Shown here: positions 27,266 to 36,562 of the stretch, piece after piece
How positions within the stretch are numbered: the stretch's first letter is position 1
Layout: every line of letters begins with the position of its first letter
Assembly (NCBI RefSeq): GCF_001807265.1
Contig: NZ_KV788391.1
Location: 83,886-147,885, forward strand
DNA length: 64,000 nucleotides
Direction of reading: 5' to 3'
Source of the DNA: Corynebacterium sp. HMSC05H05
GTDB lineage: Bacteria; Actinomycetota; Actinomycetes; Mycobacteriales; Mycobacteriaceae
Notes under the pieces: model-generated
Seen by the model: only the letters and a program-made list of their open reading frames with translations
Database searches by the model: none
Told to the model about the DNA's origin: nothing
Translations under genes and position numbers: made by a program

Positions 27266-28609
27266 ATGACTACGCAGAACTACACACCCCAACGCGACCG
27301 CATCTTCAACGACCTGTCCAAGCTCGTCTCTTTCAACTCGGTGCACTCCACGCCTGAGCTGGCGGACCAGCACGAGGACGCTTGCGCCTGGACGGTCAAG
27401 GCCCTGGAGGATCTGGGGCTGGACGTGACTCGCTACCCCACTGTGGATGACGCGGACACGATCGTCGCAAAGCGTGAGCCCAAAAACGGCGCGCCGACGG
27501 TGCTGTTGTACTCCCACTACGATGTCGTCCCCGCGAACAACCCGGACGCCTGGACGAACAGCCCGTTCGAGCTGACCGAGCGAAACGGACGCTGGTACGG
27601 CCGCGGCGCCGCAGACTGCAAGGGCAACCTGGCCATGCACCTGGAGGCGCTGCGCCTGCTGGAGGAAAACGGCGGCACTGACCTAGGCCTGAAGGTTGTG
27701 GTCGAGGGCTCCGAGGAGCTCGGCGGCAAGGACGGCCTGGGCAAGCTCATCGTGGAAAAGCCGGAGGTCTTCGAGGCGGACGCGATCCTCATCGCCGACT
27801 CCGGCAACGTGGCAGTGGGCGTGCCCACGCTGACCACCTCGCTGCGCGGCGGCGCGCAGGTGAAGGTCACGGTGGAGACGCTGGCGAACCAGGTCCACTC
27901 CGGCAGCTACGGCGGCGGCGCCCCGGACGCCGCGCACGCGCTCGTGGTCATTGCGAACTCGCTTTTCGACGAACACGGCCGCACCACGATCGACGGCGTG
28001 GACACCACCACGAAGTGGGACGGCGACGCATACGACCGCGAGTCCTTCCGCAAGGACGCCACCGTGCTCGAGGGCGTGCAGCTGCTCGGCACCGCGGACG
28101 ATGAGCCGGCCGACCTGGTGTGGGCCCGCCCGGCAGTGACCATGATCGGGTTCACCTCCACCCCGGTTGCTGAGGCGATGAACGCGGTGAACGCCCGCGC
28201 GGAGGCCCAGTTCAACCTGCGCGTGCCGGCCGGCCAGAGCGCCGCCGAGATCGCGCAGAAGATGGAGGAGCACATCAAGTCCCACACCCCGTGGGGTGCC
28301 AAGGTCGAGGTTGAGGTCAGCGGCGTCAACGAGCCCTTTGCGACGGATCCGTCGGCAGGTGCTGTGGCCGCACTCGGTGAGTGCCTCAAGGAGGCCTACG
28401 GCGCAGACAAGCTGTCTGTGGTCGGCTCCGGCGGCTCGATCCCGCTGACCATCACGCTGCAGAACACCTTCCCGGATGCGGAGATCGCGCTCTACGGCGT
28501 GGAGGAGCCGATGTGCGGCATCCACGGCGTGGACGAATCCGTGGATCCGACGGAGATCGAGCGCATCGCGGTGGCGGAGGCCGCTTTCTTGCAGCGTTTC
28601 GGCAAGTAG
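27266..28609 (+). CDS. M20-family metallopeptidase (dipeptidase)
   Basis: Cytoplasmic zinc peptidase of 447 residues. Metal-binding motifs are SHYDVVP, GRGAADCKG and EGSEELGG, with a late HGVDESV histidine; the lid domain (QVHSGSYGG) is present. Close relatives are annotated as dipeptidases or succinyl-diaminopimelate desuccinylase-like; the physiological substrate cannot be read here. TAGCGT lies 6 bases before the ATG, suggesting a leaderless mRNA. It stands alone between groEL and the mrp operon. Confidence 0.9.
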   Translation: MTTQNYTPQRDRIFNDLSKLVSFNSVHSTPELADQHEDACAWTVKALEDLGLDVTRYPTVDDADTIVAKREPKNGAPTVLLYSHYDVVPANNPDAWTNSPFELTERNGRWYGRGAADCKGNLAMHLEALRLLEENGGTDLGLKVVVEGSEELGGKDGLGKLIVEKPEVFEADAILIADSGNVAVGVPTLTTSLRGGAQVKVTVETLANQVHSGSYGGGAPDAAHALVVIANSLFDEHGRTTIDGVDTTTKWDGDAYDRESFRKDATVLEGVQLLGTADDEPADLVWARPAVTMIGFTSTPVAEAMNAVNARAEAQFNLRVPAGQSAAEIAQKMEEHIKSHTPWGAKVEVEVSGVNEPFATDPSAGAVAALGECLKEAYGADKLSVVGSGGSIPLTITLQNTFPDAEIALYGVEEPMCGIHGVDESVDPTEIERIAVAEAAFLQRFGK

Positions 28610-28776
28610 CACTAAAAATCGCTACAGTTAATTGCCAACGGCCGCGCCACCGGTGTTGACGCGTAGATACCCAGTTACGGCTGGAGTGAGTATTTTCTGT
28701 GTGAACTCAATGAGCTCCCCCGCTTAAGGCGCGGTGTGCCCTGCACGCACACGACCAGAGGAGGGCTGCGCACCTC

Positions 28777-31761
28777 GTGCTGATATTGCTCATCGCGCTC
28801 ACCGCCGCCACGCTGGCCGCCCCTGTGCTCATCCGCACGGTGGGCCGCGCCGCGTTCGGGCTTCTTGCGCTCGTACCGTTGGGCGGGTTCATCTGGGTGG
28901 CGCGCCTATTCGCTACCGGTATGTTCCGCGACGGCGGCGAGGTCAAAGCGGTATTCACGTGGATGCCGTCGACGAACCTCAACCTCGAGTTCCGCCTGGA
29001 CGCCCTCGCTGGCCTGTTCAGCCTGATCATCCTGGGCGTCGGCGCGTTGGTGCTGTTGTATTGCTGGGGCTACTTCGACTCCAACCCGCGGCGCCTGGCC
29101 AAGTTCGGCTTCGAGCTGACGTTCTTCGCCACGGTCATGTACGGCCTGGTCATCGCCGACAACTTCCTGCTCATGTACGTGTTCTGGGAGTTGACGTCGG
29201 TGCTGTCGTACATGCTTGTCTCCTACTACGGCGAGCGCGCATCTTCTCGACGGGCCGCCATGCAGGCGCTGATGGTGACCACCCTCGGCGGGCTGGCCAT
29301 GCTGGTGGGCATCAACCTGCTCGGCTTCAAGGCGCAGATCTGGAAGCTGTCGGACATCCCCCAAATCACCGACATCGAAAACACCCCGGCGATCTCCACC
29401 GCCATCGTGCTGATCATGCTGGGCGCGCTGACCAAGTCCGCCCAGTCGCCCTGGCACTTCTGGCTGCCCGGCGCGATGGCCGCGCCCACCCCGGTGTCCG
29501 CCTACCTGCACTCCGCGGCGATGGTGAAGGCCGGTATCTACCTGGTGGCGCGTCTGGCGCCGGACCTGTCAGCGGTGAACACCTGGCACCTGGTGGTGCT
29601 GTCCACCGGCGGGTTCACCATGCTGCTAGGCGGCTGGATGGCGCTGAAGCAGCGGGACCTGAAGCTGATCTTGGCGTACGGCACAGTCAGCCAGCTGGGC
29701 TTTATCACCACCGTCATTGGCGTGGGCTCGCGCGAGGCCACCATGGCCGGGTTGGCCATCACGTTCGCGCACTCGCTGTTCAAGGCCACGCTGTTCATGA
29801 TCGTCGGCGCGATCGACCACACCACCGGCACCCGCGACATCCACGAGCTGTCCGGGCTGGGCCGAAAGCAGCCGCTTTTGGCCACGCTGGCGATCATCTC
29901 CGCGGCCTCCATGGCGGGTATCCCGCCGCTGTTCGGATTCGTGGCCAAGGAAACTGCGCTGGATGCCATCCTGCACGAGGAGCTGCTCACCGGCATGCCG
30001 GGCAATATCACCCTGGTGGCGTTGGTGGCCGGCTCGATCCTCACCATGGCCTACTCGCTGTACTTCGTTTACGGCGCGTTTGCCACCAAGGGCCAGCCGT
30101 GGGCAGACGGCCTGTCCCCGGCAGTGCGCGACATGCACTCCCCCGGCCCGAAGCTGTGGCTTTCCCCTGCTGTGCTCACCGCCTGCACGGTGGGCTTCGG
30201 TGTGGTGCCGGCCGGGTTGTCGTCGCCGATCAACGAGTACCTCAACGTGCGCTTCCCGGATGTTGAAGGCTCGGAGCTTGCGCTGTGGCACGGGTTCACG
30301 GTGCCGCTGGCGCTGTCCGGCGTGATCATTTTCGCCGGCGCCATCATGTTCTGGCAACGCTCCGTGGTGGCCAAGGCGCAGTTCGAGCGTCCCGCGCTTG
30401 GCGACGCCAACGCGGTCTGGGACATCATCATGGACACGCTGCGCCGCTGGTCGCTGAAGCTGACCGCGTCCACGCAGCGCGGCTCGCTGACCATCAACCT
30501 GGCCGTCATCTTCACCTTCCTGGCCGTGGTGCCGCTGGCCGCGCTGATCCTGGGGGACTCCAACAACATCCGCATGCAGGTGTGGGACAACGTCTGGCAG
30601 GGCCTGGCCGTCACCGTCATGGCAGGGTTGGCACTGTTCGCCGCCGTGCAGCGCAACCGCCTCTCCGGAGTGATCATGGTGGGTCTGACCGGCTACTTCA
30701 TGGCGCTGATCTTCGTCCTGCACGGCGCGCCAGACCTCGCGCTGACGCAGGCACTGGTGGAAACCATCGTGATGGTGGTGTTCATGCTCGTGCTGCGAAA
30801 GATGCCCACGGACACCGAGCAGCGCAACGAGGACAACCGCCTGCGTGCCTGGCTGTCCATCGGCGTCGGCGTGTCTGTGGTCACGGTGGCGATGACGGCC
30901 ATGTCCGCGCGGATCGCGGACCCGATCTCCAAGTACATGCCGGAGTTGGCCTACGAGATCGGGCACGGCCGCAACACTGTCAACGTGCTGCTGGTGGACC
31001 TGCGCGCTGTTGACACCTACGGCGAGACGCTGGTGCTGGTTGTCGCTGCCACAGGTATTGCCAGCCTGATCTTCGGCACCTTCCGCTTCGACCCCGAGTC
31101 GCGCCGGCCCACTCTGTCCACCACCAAGCCGCGCTGGCTCGCATCCGGCGTGGAGACGGAGACCGCGCAGAACCGCTCCATCTTGGTGGACGTGGTCACG
31201 CGTCTGCTCTTCCCGTCGATGATGCTGCTGTCCGCCTATTTCTTCTTCTCCGGCCACAACGCCCCGGGCGGCGGCTTCGCCGGCGGCCTCGTCGCGGCAC
31301 TTGCGCTGACGTTGCGGTACTTGGCCGGAGGACGTCGAGAGGCAGAAGAAACGCTCCCGGTGCACCCGGGCAAGGTGCTGGGCATCGGCATCATGTTCAC
31401 CACCGCGGCCGCGGTCGCCCCGATGTTCTTCGGGATGCCGCCGCTGACCTCCTCGTACGCCGAGTTCGACGTGCCGCTCATCGGCGATGTCACGGTGCCG
31501 TCGGCGCTGATCTTCGACGCGGGCGTCTACGTCATCGTCGTCGGGCTGATCATGCACGTGCTGGCCTCCATGGGCGCCTACCTGGACCGCGAAGAGGACA
31601 CCAGAAAGCAGCGCGCCCGCGACCGCGCGCGCGAGCTGCAGGCCAAGAACGAACGGCGGCGCAGGCTCATGGCCAGGGACCGCAAGGCGCGTTACGACGA
31701 GCGCAGTGCGGTGATGGCCAGCGGGTCGTCGATAAGCAAACGCAGAAAGAGAGGCGAGTAA
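28777..31761 (+). CDS. mrpA: Na+/H+ antiporter subunit A (MrpA with fused MrpB part)
   Basis: Largest membrane subunit (994 residues) of the Mrp cation/proton antiporter, related to NuoL of complex I. The proton-antiporter core (about 120-400) carries WELTSVLSYMLVSYYGER, SPWHFWLPGAMAAPTPVSAYLHSA and KATLFM. The C-terminal third (GHNAPGGGFAGGLVAALAL) is the MrpB-like domain, so no separate mrpB is expected. GTG start at 28777, with AGAGGAGGG upstream. First gene of mrpACDEFG, spaced or overlapped tightly. A dispersed 11-mer lies near its end (31728). Confidence 0.95.
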   Translation: MLILLIALTAATLAAPVLIRTVGRAAFGLLALVPLGGFIWVARLFATGMFRDGGEVKAVFTWMPSTNLNLEFRLDALAGLFSLIILGVGALVLLYCWGYFDSNPRRLAKFGFELTFFATVMYGLVIADNFLLMYVFWELTSVLSYMLVSYYGERASSRRAAMQALMVTTLGGLAMLVGINLLGFKAQIWKLSDIPQITDIENTPAISTAIVLIMLGALTKSAQSPWHFWLPGAMAAPTPVSAYLHSAAMVKAGIYLVARLAPDLSAVNTWHLVVLSTGGFTMLLGGWMALKQRDLKLILAYGTVSQLGFITTVIGVGSREATMAGLAITFAHSLFKATLFMIVGAIDHTTGTRDIHELSGLGRKQPLLATLAIISAASMAGIPPLFGFVAKETALDAILHEELLTGMPGNITLVALVAGSILTMAYSLYFVYGAFATKGQPWADGLSPAVRDMHSPGPKLWLSPAVLTACTVGFGVVPAGLSSPINEYLNVRFPDVEGSELALWHGFTVPLALSGVIIFAGAIMFWQRSVVAKAQFERPALGDANAVWDIIMDTLRRWSLKLTASTQRGSLTINLAVIFTFLAVVPLAALILGDSNNIRMQVWDNVWQGLAVTVMAGLALFAAVQRNRLSGVIMVGLTGYFMALIFVLHGAPDLALTQALVETIVMVVFMLVLRKMPTDTEQRNEDNRLRAWLSIGVGVSVVTVAMTAMSARIADPISKYMPELAYEIGHGRNTVNVLLVDLRAVDTYGETLVLVVAATGIASLIFGTFRFDPESRRPTLSTTKPRWLASGVETETAQNRSILVDVVTRLLFPSMMLLSAYFFFSGHNAPGGGFAGGLVAALALTLRYLAGGRREAEETLPVHPGKVLGIGIMFTTAAAVAPMFFGMPPLTSSYAEFDVPLIGDVTVPSALIFDAGVYVIVVGLIMHVLASMGAYLDREEDTRKQRARDRARELQAKNERRRRLMARDRKARYDERSAVMASGSSISKRRKRGE

Positions 31762-32256
31762 ATGGAAGCGAACCTGTTCCTTCTCATCGGCTCCGGCGTG
31801 CTGATCGCGTGCGGCGTGTACCTGATGCTGGACAAATCCATGACCCGCATGATCATGGGTGTCACCCTGATCGGCAACGGCGCCAACCTGCTGCTTCTGC
31901 AGTCCGGCGGGCCCGCCGGAAGCCCACCGATCATCGGGCGCGACTCCAAAGTGGCCGCCGACAGCGCGGACCCGCTGGCGCAGGCGATGATCCTGACCGC
32001 CATCGTGATCTCCATGGCCATGGTCGGGTTCATGCTCGCGCTGGCGTACCGCCAATACCGCTACCGCACCGACGACATCGTCGAGCGAGACGAGGAGGAT
32101 CGCGCAATCGCCGCGCGGCCGAAGTCCGCCTCCCCGGACCGCGACAAATCCGACGACGCGCAAACCGGCAAGGCCAGCCCCTCCGGCGACGCCTTCGGCC
32201 CCAAGCCGTTCGAGGACCCGGTGAAGGAAGTCAAGGGAGGCCACGATGCGAGCTAG
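31762..32256 (+). CDS. mrpC: Na+/H+ antiporter subunit C
   Basis: NuoK-like small membrane subunit of the Mrp complex. Three helices are visible in the first about 110 residues (LFLLIGSGVLIACGVYLML..., MIMGVTLIGNGANLLLL..., AMILTAIVISMAMVGFMLAL), followed by a long charged cytoplasmic tail. Starts directly after the mrpA stop and overlaps the mrpD start by 11 bases. Confidence 0.94.
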   Translation: MEANLFLLIGSGVLIACGVYLMLDKSMTRMIMGVTLIGNGANLLLLQSGGPAGSPPIIGRDSKVAADSADPLAQAMILTAIVISMAMVGFMLALAYRQYRYRTDDIVERDEEDRAIAARPKSASPDRDKSDDAQTGKASPSGDAFGPKPFEDPVKEVKGGHDAS

Positions 32257-34042
32257 CTTCATGGCCTTCGCCGACTGGGTGCTGCCCGCCATGCCGTACC
32301 TGACGGTGATGCCGATCATCCTGCCCGCGTTCGCCGCCGGGCTCATCGCACTGTTCCGCGGCGTGAACCTGCAGCGCTTCATCGCCCTGGGCACCCTGGC
32401 GGCGCTGACAGTGATCGCCGCGGTGATGATCATCGTCGCCGACACTCACGGCATCCAGACTGTGCAGATGGGCGGCTGGGAAGCACCGGTGGGCATCACC
32501 ATGGTGGCGGACCGGCTGAGCTCGATCATGCTGTTCGTCTCATCCATCGTGCTGTTCGCGGTGATGTGGTACGGCATCTCGCAGGGGCTTCGCGACGGCG
32601 ACGACGACGACCCCGTCGCCGTCTTCCTGCCCACCTACATGCTGTTGAGCATGGGCGTGAACCTGTCCTTCCTCGCCGGCGACCTGTTCAACCTCTACGT
32701 CGGCTTCGAAGTGTTCCTGGTGGCCTCCTACGTGCTGCTCACCCTGGGTGCGTCCCCGCAGCGCGTGCGCGCCGGCATCGGCTACGTCATGGTTTCTATG
32801 GCGTCCTCGATGGTTTTCTTGTTCGCGCTCGCGCTGGTGTACGCCTCGGTGGGCACCGTGAACATGGCGCAGGCCGGTATCCGCATGGAGGAGCTGCCGT
32901 CCGGCACCCGCGCCGCCATCTTCGCCACCTTCATCGTGGCTTTTGGCATCAAGGCCGCGATCTTCCCGCTCGACGCCTGGCTGCCGGACTCCTACCCCAC
33001 CGCCGCCTCCATCGTCACCGCCGTGTTCGCGGGCCTTCTGACCAAAGTGGGCGTGTACGCCATCATCCGCGTGCGCTCCACGGTATTCACCGACGGCGCC
33101 CTGGATTCCACGCTGATGGTCATCGCGCTGCTCACCATGATTGTGGGCGTGATGGGCGCGATTGCCCAGAACGACATCAAGCGATTGATGTCCTTTACCC
33201 TGGTCAGCCACATCGGCTACATGATCTTCGGCATCGCCCTCGGCTCCGTCGCAGGTCTGTCCGGCGCCATCTTCTACGCGGTGCACCACATTCTGGTGCA
33301 GACCTCCTTGTTCCTGGTGGTGGGCCTGGTGGAACGCCAGGCGGGTTCCGCGCAGCTGCGCCGTTTGGGCTCGCTGCTCTACACCGCGCCCGTGATTGCG
33401 CTGTTGTACCTCATCCCCGCACTCAACCTGGGCGGCATCCCGCCGTTTTCCGGCTTCCTGGGCAAGGTCATGCTCATCCAGGCCGGCGCGGAGGACGGCT
33501 CCTGGCTGGCGTGGGTGCTCATCGGCGGCGCGGTGGTCACCTCGCTGTTGACCCTGTACGCCATGATGACCGTCTGGTCCAAGGGCTTCCTGCGCGACCG
33601 CGCGGACGCACCCGAAGGCGACGTCGTTCTGGCGCGCCCGGCAAACCTTGCCGCGCGCGAAGAAACGGTCGCTTCGGGCGACCGCGACGACGTCGGCCGC
33701 GTCCCCGCCGGCATGTTTTTGTCGACCGCGTTTTTGGTGCTTGCGTCGACAGGCATCACGTTTTTGGCCGGCCCGATCTCCAACATCACGGACCGCGCTG
33801 CCCAATCCGCCCAGGACCTGTCCATCTACCGAAGCGCCGTGCTTATCGACGACCCTTCGGCCCCGACCCGCGACCTTGACGCCTTCCTCGAACAGACCGG
33901 CGCCGGCGGCGGTCGGGACTCCCTGGAGCACCGGGACTCCTCCCGCCCCGCCGGGCCCACCAGCACCGGCGTGACCACCGAAATGGTGCCCGAGCCCGCG
34001 GACGCCGAGTCCAACAAGGAGCCGAATGAGGTGAGCCGCTGA
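32246..34042 (+). CDS. mrpD: Na+/H+ antiporter subunit D
   Basis: NuoM/NuoN-like antiporter subunit of 598 residues. Core motifs are FEVFLVASYVLLTLGAS, KAAIFPLDAWLPDSYPTAASIVTA and MSFTLVSHIGYMIFG. It ends with a hydrophilic extension of about 90 residues that is longer than in classical MrpD and of unknown role. Start ATG lies inside the end of mrpC; its TGA overlaps the mrpE ATG by one base (TGATG). Two dispersed 11-mer copies occur close together (33745, 33841). Confidence 0.95.
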   Translation: MRASFMAFADWVLPAMPYLTVMPIILPAFAAGLIALFRGVNLQRFIALGTLAALTVIAAVMIIVADTHGIQTVQMGGWEAPVGITMVADRLSSIMLFVSSIVLFAVMWYGISQGLRDGDDDDPVAVFLPTYMLLSMGVNLSFLAGDLFNLYVGFEVFLVASYVLLTLGASPQRVRAGIGYVMVSMASSMVFLFALALVYASVGTVNMAQAGIRMEELPSGTRAAIFATFIVAFGIKAAIFPLDAWLPDSYPTAASIVTAVFAGLLTKVGVYAIIRVRSTVFTDGALDSTLMVIALLTMIVGVMGAIAQNDIKRLMSFTLVSHIGYMIFGIALGSVAGLSGAIFYAVHHILVQTSLFLVVGLVERQAGSAQLRRLGSLLYTAPVIALLYLIPALNLGGIPPFSGFLGKVMLIQAGAEDGSWLAWVLIGGAVVTSLLTLYAMMTVWSKGFLRDRADAPEGDVVLARPANLAAREETVASGDRDDVGRVPAGMFLSTAFLVLASTGITFLAGPISNITDRAAQSAQDLSIYRSAVLIDDPSAPTRDLDAFLEQTGAGGGRDSLEHRDSSRPAGPTSTGVTTEMVPEPADAESNKEPNEVSR

Positions 34043-34554
34043 TGTTTACCGGTATCGCCCACCGCTTCCGCCCGCTGACCGTCGTCTGGCTGACCTTCAT
34101 GTGGATCCTGCTGATGGGCCAGCTCAGCTGGGGCAACCTCATCGCGGGGCTGGGCCTAGGACTGCTCATCGTGCTAGCGCTGCCCCTGCCACCCGTTCCC
34201 CGCAGCGGCAACCGGGTGGACTGGCTGAAGCTCGTCGCTTTCATGGTGGAGTGGTTCTTCGACCTGCTGGTGGCCTCCGCGAAGGTGGCGTGGTTGTCCC
34301 TGCGCCGCGCGCCGCAGCCTCGAAACGCCGTGCTGCGGGTGCCTATGCGCCTGAGCAACGAACTGGTGCTGTACCTAGCCACCTGCGCCTACAACCTGCA
34401 GCCAGGCGGCACCGTCACCGATCTCGACCTAGCCAACCGCGAATGGACCATCCACGTCCTCGACGCCGACAACGACGCCGCCATCGAACGCGAAATCGCC
34501 AACGTGCAGAAACTGGAGCGCCAAATGATCGCCATCTTCGAAGGAGGCCGCTGA
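34042..34554 (+). CDS. mrpE: Na+/H+ antiporter subunit E
   Basis: A 170-residue membrane subunit with two or three N-terminal helices and the conserved MrpE segment PRNAVLRVPMRLSNELVLYLATCAYNLQPGG, TVTDLD and IHVLD, followed by a soluble domain. Coupled to mrpD by a one-base overlap. Confidence 0.93.
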   Translation: MFTGIAHRFRPLTVVWLTFMWILLMGQLSWGNLIAGLGLGLLIVLALPLPPVPRSGNRVDWLKLVAFMVEWFFDLLVASAKVAWLSLRRAPQPRNAVLRVPMRLSNELVLYLATCAYNLQPGGTVTDLDLANREWTIHVLDADNDAAIEREIANVQKLERQMIAIFEGGR

Positions 34555-34555
34555 C

Positions 34556-34834
34556 ATGCACAGCACCGCCTACACCGTCTGCCTCACCGTGGCCGCCGTG
34601 TTCCTGGTGGCCGGGTTTTTCATCTTTGCCTGGCGCGCCATCGTCGGGCCCGACTCCATGGACCGCATGCTGGCCAACGACGGCATCACCGCCTCCCTCC
34701 AGTGCGCCCTGGCCCTCTACATCTGCTGGACGCTGGACACCACGGTGGTCAACGTGATGATCGTCATCGCCCTGCTCGGCTTCATCGCCACCCTGTCCGT
34801 GGCACGCTTCCGCAAGAGGGACGGTTCCCTATGA
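34556..34834 (+). CDS. mrpF: Na+/H+ antiporter subunit F
   Basis: A 92-residue protein with three helices. The MrpF signature RAIVGPDSMDRMLANDG is at about residues 27-43. It starts 1 base after the mrpE stop and overlaps the mrpG start (ATGA). Confidence 0.93.
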   Translation: MHSTAYTVCLTVAAVFLVAGFFIFAWRAIVGPDSMDRMLANDGITASLQCALALYICWTLDTTVVNVMIVIALLGFIATLSVARFRKRDGSL

Positions 34835-35211
34835 TTGCCGACATCATCTCACTGCTGTTCATCCTCCCCGGCGCGTTCATGGTCTTCTCCGCCGCCGTGG
34901 GCACCGCCCGGTTCAACTCCACCCTGGCGCGCGTGCACGCGATCACCAAACCCCAGACCACCGGCCTGGTGCTCATGATCACCGGCACCATCATCCGCGT
35001 GGTCACCGCCGAAGACTTCAGCGTGCACGAACGCGGCGACATCGGCATGATGGTCCTACTCGTGCTGTTCGCGCTGATGACCAGCCCCGTCACCGCGCAG
35101 CGTCTCGGCCGTATCGCGCGACGCGAAGGCCTGTACGGCGACGAAGAGCAGCTCACCCGCAACGACCGCCCCGCCAGCTACCACCCGCGGCGCATCAACC
35201 CTAAAGGCTGA
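34831..35211 (+). CDS. mrpG: Na+/H+ antiporter subunit G
   Basis: A 126-residue membrane subunit, starting at the ATG inside the mrpF stop. The MrpG pattern [28 protein letters not shown] and a following [12 protein letters not shown] are visible. Last gene of the operon. Its 3' end overlaps the convergent ligase gene by 11 bases and no terminator is seen. Confidence 0.93.
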   Translation: MIADIISLLFILPGAFMVFSAAVGTARFNSTLARVHAITKPQTTGLVLMITGTIIRVVTAEDFSVHERGDIGMMVLLVLFALMTSPVTAQRLGRIARREGLYGDEEQLTRNDRPASYHPRRINPKG

Positions 35212-36331
35212 GCTCCCACATCTCCGCGCAGGTCGCGTCCACAACGTCCTTCCAATCGCCGGTGCGCTGGTAGATCGCGCGCTGGCGCTCGTAGCCGGCG
35301 CCACGCTCGATGATCTCGCGGACCAAGTTCAGCTCGTCGACGCAGCCCAGGTCGGCGGCGACGGGCGTGAGCTCGTCGATAAGCAACTGCAACTCGGTCT
35401 TGATCCAATCCTCGTCGGTGTCGCGCGAGGTAATGACCAGCGCGTCCATGCCGTATCGGGCGCCGCGCCACTTGTTCTCCGCGACGTGCCACTGCTGCAA
35501 GCTCGGCAACTTTTCGCCGCGCTCGAGCATGCGGTCGTAGTGGACGACCAGGCAATGCGTCAGCGCCACGACGGCCGCGAGCTCGCGCAGGTTGCTCGTC
35601 GCATCCGAAATGCGCACCTCGACGGTGCCCCACTTCGCGGCCGGGCGAACGTCGAAATGCATCGAGCCCGTGTGGTTGATCACGCCCGACGTCTGCTGGT
35701 CGCGCATGAAACCGACCCACTCGTCCCAGCTCTGGAACTGATACGGCATCCCCGCGGTGGGCAGCTGCTGGTACAGCATCGTGCGGTTCGACGCGTAGGA
35801 CGTGTCGATGCCGTCCCACCCCGGGCTCGACGCGCTGATGGCCAGCAGGTGCGGGTACTTCGTCATCACCGCGTTAATAATCGGCCACACCTTGTCCTCG
35901 TGGCTGATGCCCACGTGGCAGTGGATCCCCCACAGCAGCATGTGCTGGCCCCAGTACTGCGTGCGGTTAACGATCTCCTCGTACGTGTGCTTCGGACTCA
36001 GCGGATTCGTGCGGAAATCCGAAAACGGGTGACCGCCGGACGCCCAGAGTTTGAGGCCCATCTCGTCGGCGACCTCCTTGACGGCGTTGAGGTCGCGTTG
36101 GAGCGCCTGCACCGCCTCTTTGGTGTTCGCGCAGATCGGAGTGACCAACTCGATGGTGTTCTGCAGGAACTCCGGCTCGAGGTGGATGTCCGGGTAGCGG
36201 GCCTGCACCTCGTCGATGACTTCGGCGGCGCGGGGCACCAAGTCGCGGGTGACCGGGTCGACGAGGCAAATCTCCCACTCGACGCCAAGGGTGGGGCCGT
36301 CAGACCTGGCAAAGTCGCGGAATGGATCCAT
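35201..36331 (-). CDS. Carboxylate-amine ligase, YbdK / glutamate-cysteine ligase family 2
   Basis: A 376-residue ATP-grasp-like GCS2 protein. Motifs include [12 protein letters not shown] at the N-terminus, [10 protein letters not shown] and [19 protein letters not shown]. Family members are annotated as weak glutamate-cysteine ligases; in a mycothiol-using genus the true substrate is uncertain. TAGGCT (36345-36340) is 8 bases before the ATG, so it is probably leaderless. Its tail overlaps mrpG on the opposite strand. Confidence 0.88.
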   Translation of the reverse strand: MDPFRDFARSDGPTLGVEWEICLVDPVTRDLVPRAAEVIDEVQARYPDIHLEPEFLQNTIELVTPICANTKEAVQALQRDLNAVKEVADEMGLKLWASGGHPFSDFRTNPLSPKHTYEEIVNRTQYWGQHMLLWGIHCHVGISHEDKVWPIINAVMTKYPHLLAISASSPGWDGIDTSYASNRTMLYQQLPTAGMPYQFQSWDEWVGFMRDQQTSGVINHTGSMHFDVRPAAKWGTVEVRISDATSNLRELAAVVALTHCLVVHYDRMLERGEKLPSLQQWHVAENKWRGARYGMDALVITSRDTDEDWIKTELQLLIDELTPVAADLGCVDELNLVREIIERGAGYERQRAIYQRTGDWKDVVDATCAEMWELSL

Positions 36332-36464
36332 AGTGGACGAGCCTATCCGCTGCCGCGCTCTGGGCAGGTGCCGGAGGCGGGTTTATATGCGCGAGGCGGT
36401 TGGGCGTTGGGGCTACGCGCCACCAACGCCCCCGCCAACGCCACCCCAACCCGCCAATGCGCCG

Positions 36465-36532
36465 AAACCGGCTACCTAGAACCGGCTGCCAGCTTAATTT
36501 TCGCTTGGTAGCCGGTTCTAGGTAGCCGGTTT
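36465..36532. repeat. Solo palindromic element P3 (AACCGGCTA family)
   Basis: Perfect 23-base arms (36465-36487 and 36510-36532) around a 22-base loop. Each arm holds AACCGGCTA and AACCGGCTG 14 bases apart. Same unit family as P4/P5, which bracket nuclease gene B, but no nuclease gene is present here. Confidence 0.9.
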
Positions 36533-36562
36533 TTGGGAGGGAGCGCTCCGGGCACGCGGGAA

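Noticed and set aside
29626..32445. Leftward ORF of 939 codons across mrpA-mrpD
   Set aside because: Antisense shadow spanning several genuine gene boundaries, low-complexity H/R/G composition.
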